A stretch of 64,000 nucleotides of DNA, from assembly GCA_022843625.1 (NCBI GenBank), contig JALHNH010000030.1, positions 17,625 to 81,624 on the forward strand, read 5' to 3'. A program made the position numbers and the translations under genes. The notes below the pieces were generated by a model. The model did no database searches. It was not told the DNA's origin and saw only the letters and a list, made by a program, of their open reading frames with translations. The first letter of the stretch is position 1. Each line of letters starts with the position of its first letter. This stretch comes from Bryobacter sp. (GTDB taxonomy: Bacteria > Acidobacteriota > Terriglobia > Bryobacterales > Bryobacteraceae). Shown in pieces: positions 43,755 through 52,470 of the stretch.

Positions 43755-45845
43755 GTGACGCTTTGCATTACCTTACTGCTAGCGAACTTCGCTCAAATGC
43801 CTGAAACCCGGAAGGCCGATCATGTCGACACCTACCACGGCGTAAAAGTAGCAGATCCCTATCGTTGGCTTGAGGATGATCGCAGCGCAGAAACAGGTGC
43901 CTGGGTCAAGGCACAAAACACATTTTCAGAACAGTACTTTGCGAAGATTCCCTACCGGAAATCAATTCGGAAGCGGCTGGCGATGGTCATGAATTATCCC
44001 AAGGTTGGTTTGCCAGTGCGACGCGGTGAAATGTATTACTTCACCAAAAACGATGGCTTGCAGAATCAGGCTGTCTGGTACGCACAGAAAGGTTTGAAGG
44101 GCAAGCCCGAGGTTTTGATCGACCCGAACAAGCTGTCTTCCGACGGGACGGCAAGCCTCGCGATGATGGCCTTCTCAGGCAATGGGAAGTATCTTGCCTA
44201 TGGAATTTCCCGTGGTGGGTCCGATTGGCACGAGGGCTATGTGATGGAGCTCAGCACCAGAAAACTGTTGCCCGAAAAACTGGAATGGATCAAAGTATCC
44301 GACTTTGCCTGGGCTGAAGACAGCTTCTTTTATAGCCGCTATCCGGCTCCGGAAAAAGGCAAAGAGCTTGTGGGGCAAAATTCCTTTCACACCGTTTACC
44401 TGCACAAGGCAGGGACGCCCCAAGCCGACGACGAACTGATCTTTGAAGACAGGGCCCATCCATTGCGATATCACCTCGTCTCGACGAGCACGAACGAACG
44501 ATTCGCAGTTATGTCAGTTGAGGATGCGAGTACCGGCAAGAAAGGAAATGGGCTTCACTATATCGACTTGAAATCGAAGAGTAGAATGTTTCTGCCGATT
44601 ATTGATCAAATCAGCGAAGACCGATTTAGCCTTGCTGATAACGTTGGCGATGTGCTGCTGATTCAATCCAATCGTGGTGCACCGCTGGGTAAGCTGATGG
44701 CTTTTGAAACCCGGACGGGAAAGTTCCGTGACAAACCGGTAGTCAGTGAAACGAAAGATTCACTTTCGGCGGCCTGGACCGCAGGCGGGAAACTCTTTCT
44801 GAGCTACAGCAAGGATGTCGCCGACCATCTCTACCAGCATCGTCTCGATGGAATCTTCGAAGCCAGGCTCAAGCTGCCGGGAATCGGTACTGTCAGGGTT
44901 GGACCTGGCCAGCTAGACGACAAGGATCTGTTCTATGTGTTCACGAACCTGAACTCACCAGCAACCATCTATCGCTACTCGATCGCCTCGCGGGAATCAG
45001 AAGTCTTTGAGGAGCCGCAGATCCCTGGCTACGATCCCAAGCTCTATGAGACCAAGCAGGTCTTCTACACAAGTAAAGACGGAACAAGGGTGCCGATGTC
45101 TCTGATCCACAAAAAGGGCCTGGCGCTCAACGGGAAGAACCCTACGCTCCTTTATGCTTACGGCGGATTCAACATTAGCTCAGTGCCTTACTTCAATTCG
45201 TTGCGGCTGGCTTTGCTTGAGCAGGGTTTTGTCTATGCCGTGGCCAATATCCGAGGCGGCGGTGAGTATGGAGAGAATTGGCATGAACAGGGAACCAAGC
45301 TCAAGAAGCAGAATGTATTTGACGACTTCATCGCCGCTGCTGAATGGTTGATTTCCAGCAAATATACTTCCAGCGACAAGTTAGCCATCAATGGGGTTTC
45401 CAATGGCGGCTTGCTGGTGGGAGCAGTCATCAACCAGCGGCCCGATTTGTATCGTGCCGCAGTACCGCAGGTGGGCGTAATGGATATGTTACGGTTTCAC
45501 AAATTCACAGTTGGTGCGGGCTGGATTGGAGATTACGGATCAAGCGACAACGAGGCAGATTTTAAAGCTCTGTATGGCTATTCACCGTTGCATAACATCA
45601 AGCCTCAAGGGAAGTATCCGGCTGTGCTCGTAACCAGCGCCGATCACGACGACCGAGTCGTGCCAGCACACTCCTTCAAGTACGCAGCAACAATGCAGGA
45701 ACAGGTTTCAAAGGAACGTCCCGTTTTGATTCGAATCGGAACCAACTCCGGCCACGGAGCCAGCAGCCTGGGCAAGGCGATGGAAGAGACTGCGGATGTT
45801 TACTGCTTCCTGATGAACGAACTGGGCGTTGAGCCGAAGTTCTAG
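43755..45845 (+). CDS. Prolyl oligopeptidase (S9A)
   Basis: A 696-residue prolyl oligopeptidase. The family start VKVADPYRWLEDDRS is near residue 30, the propeller follows, and the catalytic domain has AINGVSNGGLLVGAVINQRPDLYRA (nucleophile Ser), Asp in SADHDDRVVP and His in NSGHGAS. The GTG start lies directly after the previous stop, and the N-terminus MTLCITLLLANFAQ is signal-like. It likely cuts Pro-containing oligopeptides in the periplasm, complementing the preceding enzyme. Its last four bases overlap the end of the convergent LytTR gene. Confidence 0.93.
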   Translation: MTLCITLLLANFAQMPETRKADHVDTYHGVKVADPYRWLEDDRSAETGAWVKAQNTFSEQYFAKIPYRKSIRKRLAMVMNYPKVGLPVRRGEMYYFTKNDGLQNQAVWYAQKGLKGKPEVLIDPNKLSSDGTASLAMMAFSGNGKYLAYGISRGGSDWHEGYVMELSTRKLLPEKLEWIKVSDFAWAEDSFFYSRYPAPEKGKELVGQNSFHTVYLHKAGTPQADDELIFEDRAHPLRYHLVSTSTNERFAVMSVEDASTGKKGNGLHYIDLKSKSRMFLPIIDQISEDRFSLADNVGDVLLIQSNRGAPLGKLMAFETRTGKFRDKPVVSETKDSLSAAWTAGGKLFLSYSKDVADHLYQHRLDGIFEARLKLPGIGTVRVGPGQLDDKDLFYVFTNLNSPATIYRYSIASRESEVFEEPQIPGYDPKLYETKQVFYTSKDGTRVPMSLIHKKGLALNGKNPTLLYAYGGFNISSVPYFNSLRLALLEQGFVYAVANIRGGGEYGENWHEQGTKLKKQNVFDDFIAAAEWLISSKYTSSDKLAINGVSNGGLLVGAVINQRPDLYRAAVPQVGVMDMLRFHKFTVGAGWIGDYGSSDNEADFKALYGYSPLHNIKPQGKYPAVLVTSADHDDRVVPAHSFKYAATMQEQVSKERPVLIRIGTNSGHGASSLGKAMEETADVYCFLMNELGVEPKF

Positions 45846-46573
45846 CCCAACCACTCTTTCAGACGGTCGCGGTAGTTGCGGCTTGCAGTGAGTTTTTGCC
45901 CATTGTCGAGAACCACGATTGCGTCTCCACGAAACCAGGGTTGAATTTCTTTGATGCGCTCGATGTTGACGATCGTCGAGCGATGGATGCGACGAAAAGT
46001 TTTGGAGCTCAATTTCGCTTCGAGCGAAGACATCGTGTCTCGGATCAAATGCGTTACCCCGCGTGTATGCAACCGGACATAATTATGCTCGGCTTCGATC
46101 CATTCGATCTCCTGCGTTTTGAGCAGAATGATGCGGCCGTTGGACTTGATCGGCAGTCGTTCCACGTCGCTGGTGGCTTTGTCCATGCTGGCAGGCGAAG
46201 CTTGTTTGCTCAACAAGGCCAGATGCCCACGCAGACGCGAGAGGGTGTTTCTGAGTCGTTCTTCCCGATAAGGCTTCAGCAGATAGTCAAAGGCATTTGC
46301 TTCGAAGGCGCGCACCGCATACTGCTCGAAGGCAGTAATGAAGACGACCAGAGGCTGCATGCCTGAATCTGCTGAACTTAATGCCTCGAGGCCACTCTGA
46401 CCTGGCATCTCGATATCGAGGAAGGCTACGTCCACGGGTCTGGACTTGAGCATTTCAGCGGCGGCAGCGCCATCGCTGCATTCTCCGACCACCTGAACGT
46501 CTTCTTCTTTTTCAAGAAGGCTGAGCAAGCGCTGGCGAGCCAGCCGTTCGTCGTCAGCGATAAGTACCCTCAT
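45842..46573 (-). CDS. LytTR family response regulator
   Basis: A 243-residue response regulator. The receiver domain (1-120) has the acidic pair in RVLIADDE, phospho-acceptor Asp in VAFLDIEMPG and the Lys in DYLLKPYREE. The LytTR DNA-binding domain (about 145-243) has EIEWIEAEHNYVRLHTR and KTFRRIHRSTIVNIERIKEI, ending in RNYRDRLKEWLG. It is the partner of the LytS-like kinase encoded just upstream; their frames overlap by 20 bases. Target genes cannot be told from the sequence. Confidence 0.93.
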   Translation of the reverse strand: MRVLIADDERLARQRLLSLLEKEEDVQVVGECSDGAAAAEMLKSRPVDVAFLDIEMPGQSGLEALSSADSGMQPLVVFITAFEQYAVRAFEANAFDYLLKPYREERLRNTLSRLRGHLALLSKQASPASMDKATSDVERLPIKSNGRIILLKTQEIEWIEAEHNYVRLHTRGVTHLIRDTMSSLEAKLSSKTFRRIHRSTIVNIERIKEIQPWFRGDAIVVLDNGQKLTASRNYRDRLKEWLG

Positions 46574-47765
46574 GAGTGAACCTCTCTTCCAGATCTATGA
46601 GCTTTTCAGGCGGATCTGTATGAGCAATTCGAACTGGTATTGAGATGCAGGCTTCTACCCCGCCCTCGTGCCAGTTGCGCAATTCAAAACTATGCCCATC
46701 GCCATATAGAGCCCGCAATCGCGCAGAGGTATTGGCAAGACCAATTCCTCGTCGTTGTTGCAAACTCACTTCAGGAGCCTTTAGCGGATCAGACGAAAGA
46801 AAAGGCCCACTGTTAGCAACGAAGATCAACAATTCCTGGTTCCGTCGAATTGCAGTAATTCGCAATTTGCCTCCGCCGGAAATTCTAGAGATACCGTGCT
46901 TGATCGAATTCTCAACCAGCGGCTGTAGCAGCAGATTGGGCACCAGGCAATCGAGGGCGAGTGGGTCGATCTGATACTCGACGTTTAGCCGCTCTTCGAA
47001 ACGGGCGCGTTCAATCTCCAGATAGCGCTCAATGAAATCAATCTCGCGATCGAGTGGAATTTCAGGTTCTCCTGTGTTGTCGAGTGAAAGCCTAAGAAAC
47101 TCACTCAGGCGGACAATCATTTCACTGGCCCGGTCTTTGCTTTCGTACATCAAAGCATTGATCGCGTGGAGCGTGTTGAAGAGGAAGTGAGGCTGGAGTT
47201 GCATTCTGAGCCCGGATAGCTGGGCCTGGAGCAGTTGGGTCTCCAGTTGCGCGGAGATCCATTTGCCCTCCTGATACTTGCGATAGTAAAGGGCTCCATG
47301 GTGAATCGCGAGGATGACCCAATAGACCATCGCCTGATAGTCGAAGCTGGTGACAATGTCGCTCATCGCCTTGTCCATCGTGAGCGGACGCATGGGCCTG
47401 ATGTCAGGAATCACCATCTGGCAAAGAAGAAAGACAACGCGGACACTAATACCAACCAGAAGGCTGAATAGAAGGTGGAGCGGCAGATGAAACCGGACCG
47501 TGTTGCGGTCAATGGGAAAAATTCGCGCCAGCAGAAATACCAGCGGAGTGACCAATGCCCAGAGCAGACTGAAGAGGCTGGCCAGGTAAACAGCCCGATA
47601 AGCGGGCGGACTCGATGGCATCATCGAGAAGAAATAGTAAGTCTGGAACGAAGACACCACCGCCATCATTACCCAGAAGAAGGTAACCAGCCACATGATG
47701 CTCCAACCGCTCTGACGCAGTTTCAACTTCCAAGCTACAACCATTTCACGAATTGTGATGATCAT
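46554..47765 (-). CDS. LytS-like sensor histidine kinase
   Basis: A sensor of about 403 residues with four membrane helices (roughly residues 22-165), then the His_kinase domain (phospho-acceptor His in QLQPHFLFNTLHAINALM) and an HATPase domain with VPNLLLQPLVENSIKHG and GIGLANTSARLRALYG. The open frame runs to 48131, but that extension is antisense to the methyltransferase and has no membrane or sensor features. I placed the start at 47765; 47744 (MVVAWKLKL) is an alternative. It is co-transcribed with the LytTR gene. Confidence 0.9.
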   Translation of the reverse strand: MIITIREMVVAWKLKLRQSGWSIMWLVTFFWVMMAVVSSFQTYYFFSMMPSSPPAYRAVYLASLFSLLWALVTPLVFLLARIFPIDRNTVRFHLPLHLLFSLLVGISVRVVFLLCQMVIPDIRPMRPLTMDKAMSDIVTSFDYQAMVYWVILAIHHGALYYRKYQEGKWISAQLETQLLQAQLSGLRMQLQPHFLFNTLHAINALMYESKDRASEMIVRLSEFLRLSLDNTGEPEIPLDREIDFIERYLEIERARFEERLNVEYQIDPLALDCLVPNLLLQPLVENSIKHGISRISGGGKLRITAIRRNQELLIFVANSGPFLSSDPLKAPEVSLQQRRGIGLANTSARLRALYGDGHSFELRNWHEGGVEACISIPVRIAHTDPPEKLIDLEERFTHEGTYR

Positions 47766-47825
47766 TTGGGCACGCTCAGCGACCAGTTGAGCACATTTCT
47801 TTTTGTGCCCGGCTATTCTGAATCT

Positions 47826-48587
47826 ATGTCTGAAAATCAGTGGGATGCAAAGGGCTATGCCGAGAACGCGCGATTTGTCTCGGATCTGGGAATGCCAGTA
47901 GTCGAATGGCTGGCCCCAGTGGCGGGTGAGAAAATTCTCGATCTGGGTTGTGGCGATGGAGCGCTGACAGCCAAGCTGGCCGCCGCTGGCGTCGAAGTTT
48001 TCGGCATCGACAACTCCGCATCCATGATCGAAGCGGCACAGAAGCTGGGTCTCAATGTTGCCGTCGCTGACATGCATGAATTCCAGCTGGACCGTCAGTT
48101 TGATGCTGTCTTCACCAACGCCGTGCTGCACTGGACCAAAGACATTGATGCAGTACTAGCCCAGGTAGCAAGCCATCTCAAGCCAGGTGCGCGCTTTGTA
48201 GGGGAATTTGGTGGCTTCGGAAACGTGGCGGCAATTGTTGTGGCAATGCGTGCGGCGGTGGGTATTCACGGCGAAGACGATATGGGCTTCTCCTGGTATT
48301 ACCCGACCCCAGATGAATTCAGCAAGAGTCTCAGCGCGCATGGCTTCCAGCCCATCAGGGTAGAGCTGATTCCCCGCCCCACGCCTTTGCCCAATGGAAT
48401 GGCAGGTTGGCTGAAGACCTTCGCGCTGCCTTTTGTGGCCCACTTGAAGCCGGCACGCCAGCAGGCGGTACTGGATACCGCGATGATGCTGCTGAGCGGA
48501 GTTCTGAAGGACAAAAAGGGTAACTGGACAGCAGACTACGTGCGATTGCGCTTCCATGCCGTCTTGAGTCCGGCAGTGCAGGCCTGA
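47826..48587 (+). CDS. Class I SAM-dependent methyltransferase
   Basis: A 253-residue methyltransferase with SAM motif I ILDLGCGDGALTAKLAAAG (about residue 33) and the later VFTNAVLHWTKD, typical of the Methyltransf_11/trans-aconitate-methyltransferase-like group. The frame opens upstream at 47475, but the ATG at 47826 begins right before the conserved NQWDAKGYAENARFVSDLG block, and the upstream part is antisense to the kinase. It is divergent from the kinase gene with about 60 bases between. Its end overlaps a convergent hypothetical ORF by 52 bases. Confidence 0.9.
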   Translation: MSENQWDAKGYAENARFVSDLGMPVVEWLAPVAGEKILDLGCGDGALTAKLAAAGVEVFGIDNSASMIEAAQKLGLNVAVADMHEFQLDRQFDAVFTNAVLHWTKDIDAVLAQVASHLKPGARFVGEFGGFGNVAAIVVAMRAAVGIHGEDDMGFSWYYPTPDEFSKSLSAHGFQPIRVELIPRPTPLPNGMAGWLKTFALPFVAHLKPARQQAVLDTAMMLLSGVLKDKKGNWTADYVRLRFHAVLSPAVQA

Positions 48588-49015
48588 AACATTTCATCTA
48601 CTTTTCGTTTCAGCATCGATTCGAGGTCCGCAAGGAAGAGGCGGTCATCTTCGGCAACAGCTTTTCGCTTGCGATCTACCTGGCGGAAGTCGCTCTCAGA
48701 AAGATCACTGAAGCTGGTCATCTCCAAGCCGTAGGCTTCGTTGATTTTGACGATGTTGTAGCCGTATCGATCCTTCAACCAGGCGATGTAGAATTGCTTG
48801 CCTTCTGTGGCTGAGGCCTGAGTGGCCAATTGCGGAGCGCCCGTCTCCTGTCCCATCACTAATTCAGCACCAACGGCCCCGTCGGCTTTGGCCTTCTCAC
48901 AGGCACGACCCACTCTCAGGCGGAGGGCGGATTCCGTCTCAGGTTCGAGCACTCGGGGGCCTTCTCCCGGATTGAGCAGGGTCAACACGATCAAAATCTC
49001 TGCGAAATCAGTCAC
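48536..49015 (-). CDS. Hypothetical protein, possible glycosidase-like fragment
   Basis: An open frame of 159 codons starting at a GTG. The central part, FYIAWLKDRYGYNIVKINEAYG followed by a Phe/Ser/Asp-rich stretch and a helical end (DLESMLKRKVDEMF), resembles the WLKxRYGxIxxLNxAYG segment seen in GH42/GH5-like glycosidases and related Acidobacterial proteins, but no catalytic domain surrounds it. The first 25 codons look non-coding-like. It overlaps the methyltransferase 3' end by 52 bases on the opposite strand. It could be a small cytosolic protein, or the remnant of a larger gene. Confidence 0.5.
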   Translation of the reverse strand: MTDFAEILIVLTLLNPGEGPRVLEPETESALRLRVGRACEKAKADGAVGAELVMGQETGAPQLATQASATEGKQFYIAWLKDRYGYNIVKINEAYGLEMTSFSDLSESDFRQVDRKRKAVAEDDRLFLADLESMLKRKVDEMFQACTAGLKTAWKRNRT

Positions 49016-49032
49016 TTAAACGAGATGCCCCC

Positions 49033-49061
49033 TTGTTTCGGAATCTTAATTTTCATAGAAT
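49033..49061 (+). promoter_or_regulatory. Candidate sigma-70 promoter of the second DUF1549/DUF1501 cluster
   Basis: TTGTTT (49033-49038) and TAGAAT (49056-49061) are separated by exactly 17 bases, a good -35/-10 pair, in the 62-base gap between the hypothetical ORF and the DUF1549/DUF1553 gene. The predicted transcription start near 49068 would leave a leader of only about ten bases before the ATG at 49078. Confidence 0.45.
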
Positions 49062-49077
49062 TTAGACACGGATCATC

Positions 49078-51054
49078 ATGCGAACACTCTTAGCCTTGAC
49101 GATTTGCCTGGAACTGGTTGCCGCAACGGTAGCCCCTCTTGGCAAATATACAGCAGTCGAACGCCGGCATTGGGCTTTTCAGCCCCGGTCGAATCCTGTA
49201 CTTCCGAAATTCGAAGCGCCGGCCGACAAAAAGTTTGTCCGAAATCCCATTGATGCATTTGTGCTCGCCCGTCTGCACAAGGCGGGACTTACGCCTTCGG
49301 GGCAGGCATCCAAGGAAGTTCTTGTGCGCCGGGTCTACTTCGATCTCACCGGCTTACCACCTACTCCACAACAGGTACAAGCTTTCGTCAATGACAAGAG
49401 AGCCGATGCCTGGCCGCGGTTGGTTCAGCAGTTGCTGGACAGTCCGCACTATGGCGAACGCTGGGGACAGCACTGGCTGGATGTCGTTCGTTTTGCCGAG
49501 ACCGATGGCTTTGAGTACGACACGCACCGGACAGAAGCCTATCGTTATCGCGACTATGTGATTCGCGCATTTCAGAACGATAAGCCTTATGACCGATTCA
49601 TTACTGAACAGTTGGCAGGAGACGAGATTGCCCCTCAGGAGCAGGAATCCGTCATCGCTGCGGGCTTCAACCGTCTGGGCCCGCTGCGCAAGAATGCAGG
49701 CAATCAGGAAGTAGCTTCCTCACGCAATGAAGTTCTGACCGAGATGACCAATGCTGTTGGTGCAGCACTGCTTGGCGTGACGCTCGGCTGTGCCCGCTGC
49801 CACGATCACAAGTTTGACCCGATCCGGCAGAGCGATTACTACCGGATGCAAGCTTACTTTGCCGCTACACTCGACAACGATTTCCCGCTTACCAATCGTG
49901 AAGCCCGAACCACATGGGAAGCGACGGTGAAGCCGATCGACGCCAAGATCAAGAAGATGCAGAGCGAGATGGCCAAGGCCGACCCGGTAACGCAAGAGGA
50001 AATCGGGAAGCAGATCGCGCAACTCGAAAGCACGAAACCTCCTCCACCGCCAACTCTTTACAGCGTCAAGACCGACCTCGCCAAGCCATCGCCGATCCAT
50101 TTGCTCGCAAGAGGCGAGTACACAGCCAAGGGTGACAGCGTTGGAATGCGTCCGATGGGCATCATGTTGCCTGAAGGCACGCCCGAAGACAAAGATGTCC
50201 AGCAACCACGCACCCGTCTGGCAGGCTGGGTGACGTCAAAAGAGAACCCGCTTACGGCTCGCGTGATGGTGAACCGAATCTGGCAGTATCACTTCGGCCA
50301 GGGCATTGTTGTTACTCCGAACGATTTCGGCAGAATGGGTGGACGTCCGTCGCATCCGGAATTGCTCGACTTCCTGGCGAACGAATTCGTTCAAAGCGGG
50401 TATAGCGTCAAGCATATTCACAAGCTCATCCTGAGTTCCAGCACCTGGATGCAGGGGAGCGACACCAAGAACGTCAAGGCATCCACGGATGACCCTGAGA
50501 ACAAGCTGCTCTGGAAGTTCAGCCGGCGACGTCTCACGGCGGAAGAGTTGCGCGATTCCATGTTGATGGTTTCCGGCAACCTGAACACCAAACAGGGTGG
50601 CCCTTCCATCATCGTGCCGATCGAGAAAGAACTGGTTGCGGCGCTCTACAATCCCACACAGTGGAAAGTAACAGCCGATGTGGCTGAGCACAAACGCCGC
50701 AGTATCTATTTGCTGGTAAAACGCAACCTGCACCTGCCGATGATGGAAGTTTTCGATGCTCCCGACGCGCTGGTAAGTTGCGCCCGGCGTGAGTCTTCCA
50801 CTCATGCACCGCAAGCGCTGGAACTGCTGAACGGCACCTTCAGCAATGAGCAGGCTGATGCCTTAGCCGCAAAGCTGGCCAAAAGTTCTGGAGGCAAGCC
50901 GGAGAAGATGGTGGATCAGGCTTACCAGCTGGTTGCCGGCCGGCTGCCCAGCATCAAAGAGCGTCAGGTGGCCCTTGAATTTGCCCGTACCGCTACACCC
51001 CACGAGTTCGCACTGGCCATGCTGAATTTGAGCGCTTTCATCTACGTTAACTAG
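49078..51054 (+). CDS. DUF1549-DUF1553 protein without haem c domain
   Basis: A 658-residue exported protein with a Sec signal (about residues 1-18). DUF1549 (about 50-255) has NPIDAFVLARLHKAGLTPSG, GERWGQHWLDVVRFAETDG and GCARCHDHKFDPI; DUF1553 (about 385-640) has MVNRIWQYHFGQGIV and SSRRESSTHAPQALELLNG-like blocks. The two planctomycete cytochrome c domains present in the homologue at 3202 are absent, so only the CARCH motif within DUF1549 could bind haem, and that is not established. It is the first of five co-directional genes, eight bases from its DUF1501 partner. Confidence 0.92.
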   Translation: MRTLLALTICLELVAATVAPLGKYTAVERRHWAFQPRSNPVLPKFEAPADKKFVRNPIDAFVLARLHKAGLTPSGQASKEVLVRRVYFDLTGLPPTPQQVQAFVNDKRADAWPRLVQQLLDSPHYGERWGQHWLDVVRFAETDGFEYDTHRTEAYRYRDYVIRAFQNDKPYDRFITEQLAGDEIAPQEQESVIAAGFNRLGPLRKNAGNQEVASSRNEVLTEMTNAVGAALLGVTLGCARCHDHKFDPIRQSDYYRMQAYFAATLDNDFPLTNREARTTWEATVKPIDAKIKKMQSEMAKADPVTQEEIGKQIAQLESTKPPPPPTLYSVKTDLAKPSPIHLLARGEYTAKGDSVGMRPMGIMLPEGTPEDKDVQQPRTRLAGWVTSKENPLTARVMVNRIWQYHFGQGIVVTPNDFGRMGGRPSHPELLDFLANEFVQSGYSVKHIHKLILSSSTWMQGSDTKNVKASTDDPENKLLWKFSRRRLTAEELRDSMLMVSGNLNTKQGGPSIIVPIEKELVAALYNPTQWKVTADVAEHKRRSIYLLVKRNLHLPMMEVFDAPDALVSCARRESSTHAPQALELLNGTFSNEQADALAAKLAKSSGGKPEKMVDQAYQLVAGRLPSIKERQVALEFARTATPHEFALAMLNLSAFIYVN

Positions 51055-51062
51055 GAGCAACC

Positions 51063-52466
51063 ATGAGCGAACATGTCCGCTACACACGCAATCGCCGCGA
51101 ATTTCTTGGCGATGCCTTCTGCGGTTTCGGAGCCCTCGCCTATGGGGCGCTCGAAGCTCAGGCAGCTACGAATCCTCTCGCGCCCAAGCTGCCTCATCAT
51201 GCGGCCAAAGCGAAAAGTGTCATCTTTTTGTTCATGGCTGGCGGGCCAAGCCACATGGAAACCTTCGACCCCAAGCCGCTGCTCAACCAGTTGCACGGTC
51301 AGAAGCGCCCGGCAGAATTCGGAGATGTGAAATACCAGTTCGTCACATCCGACGCCAAGCTTCTCGGCACAAAGCGCAGCTTCCAGAAGTATGGAAAAAG
51401 TGGCATCGAAGTTTCCGATTTACTTCCCCATACGGCAGAGTGCGTAGACGACCTTGCCGTCATCCGCTCCTGCCACGGAGACATGGTGGTCCACTCTGCA
51501 GCTCAATATCAGCTGATGACAGGTCGCATCATTCCGGGCTTTCCCTCGATGGGCGCATGGACGGTCTACGGACTTGGGACCGAGAGCAACAGTCTGCCTG
51601 CCTACTGCGTTTTGCCCGATCCGCATGGAGCACTCGAGGCCGGCCAGCCCATGTACCTGAACGGCTTTCTACCTGCTGTTTATCAGCCAACGATGATGCG
51701 TCCAGGAAGCAAGCCCGTGCTGAACCTTGGCCTTCCGCAAGGGGTACAGATCGAGGATCGCACCAAGACCATCAAGTACCTGAAGGCCATGAATCAGGCA
51801 GCATTTGCTGGCGAGGACAATGAACTAGAAGCCCGCATCGCCGCTTATGACCTCGCCTTCAAGATGCAGATGGAAGCTCCTGAAGTCTTCGATATTTCGA
51901 AAGAAGACGAGAAGACCAAAGAGATGTACGGCATCGGTAAAGAGCCCACCGACGACTACGGCCGTCGCTGCCTGCTTGCTCGCCGCCTCGTAGAAAAAGG
52001 CGTGCGCTTTGTTTGCGTAACCTCCGGTGGCGGCCCTGGCAATCTGCAATGGGATGCCCACGACGATATCGAAGAGAATCACCTGCGCATGGCCAAACAA
52101 ACCGATCAACCGGTTGCTGCGCTCCTCAAAGACCTGAAGCGTAGGGGTCTGCTCGATCAGACGCTGGTGCTTTGGGGAGGCGAATTCGGCCGCAGCCCGG
52201 AATCGCAAGGCAACAAGGGCCGCGACCATCACAACCTCGGCTTCAGCATGTGGATGGCGGGTGGCGGCATCAAGGGTGGAACCATCGTGGGAGCCACCGA
52301 TGCGATCGGCCTCAAGGCCGTTGAAAAGCCCTATCACTTCCGCGACATCCACACCACCGTGCTCAACCAGATGGGTCTCAATCAGCACGCTTTAAGCTAT
52401 ATGCACCTGGGCCGAAAAGAAAGACTCACCGAAATTGAAGGAATGGTGATAAAAGAGATCGTTTGA
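51063..52466 (+). CDS. DUF1501 family protein, Tat-exported
   Basis: A 467-residue DUF1501 protein and homologue of the one at 1786. The twin-arginine signal has RNRREFLGDAFCGFGALAYG. The family blocks FMAGGPSHMETFDPKP, CHGDMVVHSAAQYQLMTGR, LVLWGGEFGRSPESQ and RDHHNLGFSMWMAG are all present. The pair with the preceding gene is the usual one for the family; activity is not shown. The MFS transporter gene begins four bases after its stop, which is tight packing for a single transcript. Confidence 0.93.
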   Translation: MSEHVRYTRNRREFLGDAFCGFGALAYGALEAQAATNPLAPKLPHHAAKAKSVIFLFMAGGPSHMETFDPKPLLNQLHGQKRPAEFGDVKYQFVTSDAKLLGTKRSFQKYGKSGIEVSDLLPHTAECVDDLAVIRSCHGDMVVHSAAQYQLMTGRIIPGFPSMGAWTVYGLGTESNSLPAYCVLPDPHGALEAGQPMYLNGFLPAVYQPTMMRPGSKPVLNLGLPQGVQIEDRTKTIKYLKAMNQAAFAGEDNELEARIAAYDLAFKMQMEAPEVFDISKEDEKTKEMYGIGKEPTDDYGRRCLLARRLVEKGVRFVCVTSGGGPGNLQWDAHDDIEENHLRMAKQTDQPVAALLKDLKRRGLLDQTLVLWGGEFGRSPESQGNKGRDHHNLGFSMWMAGGGIKGGTIVGATDAIGLKAVEKPYHFRDIHTTVLNQMGLNQHALSYMHLGRKERLTEIEGMVIKEIV

Positions 52467-52470
52467 TCTC

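Noticed and set aside
47766..48131. N-terminal extension of the LytS-like kinase up to 48131
   Set aside because: It is antisense to the methyltransferase, whose SAM motif is clear, and has no membrane or sensor features.
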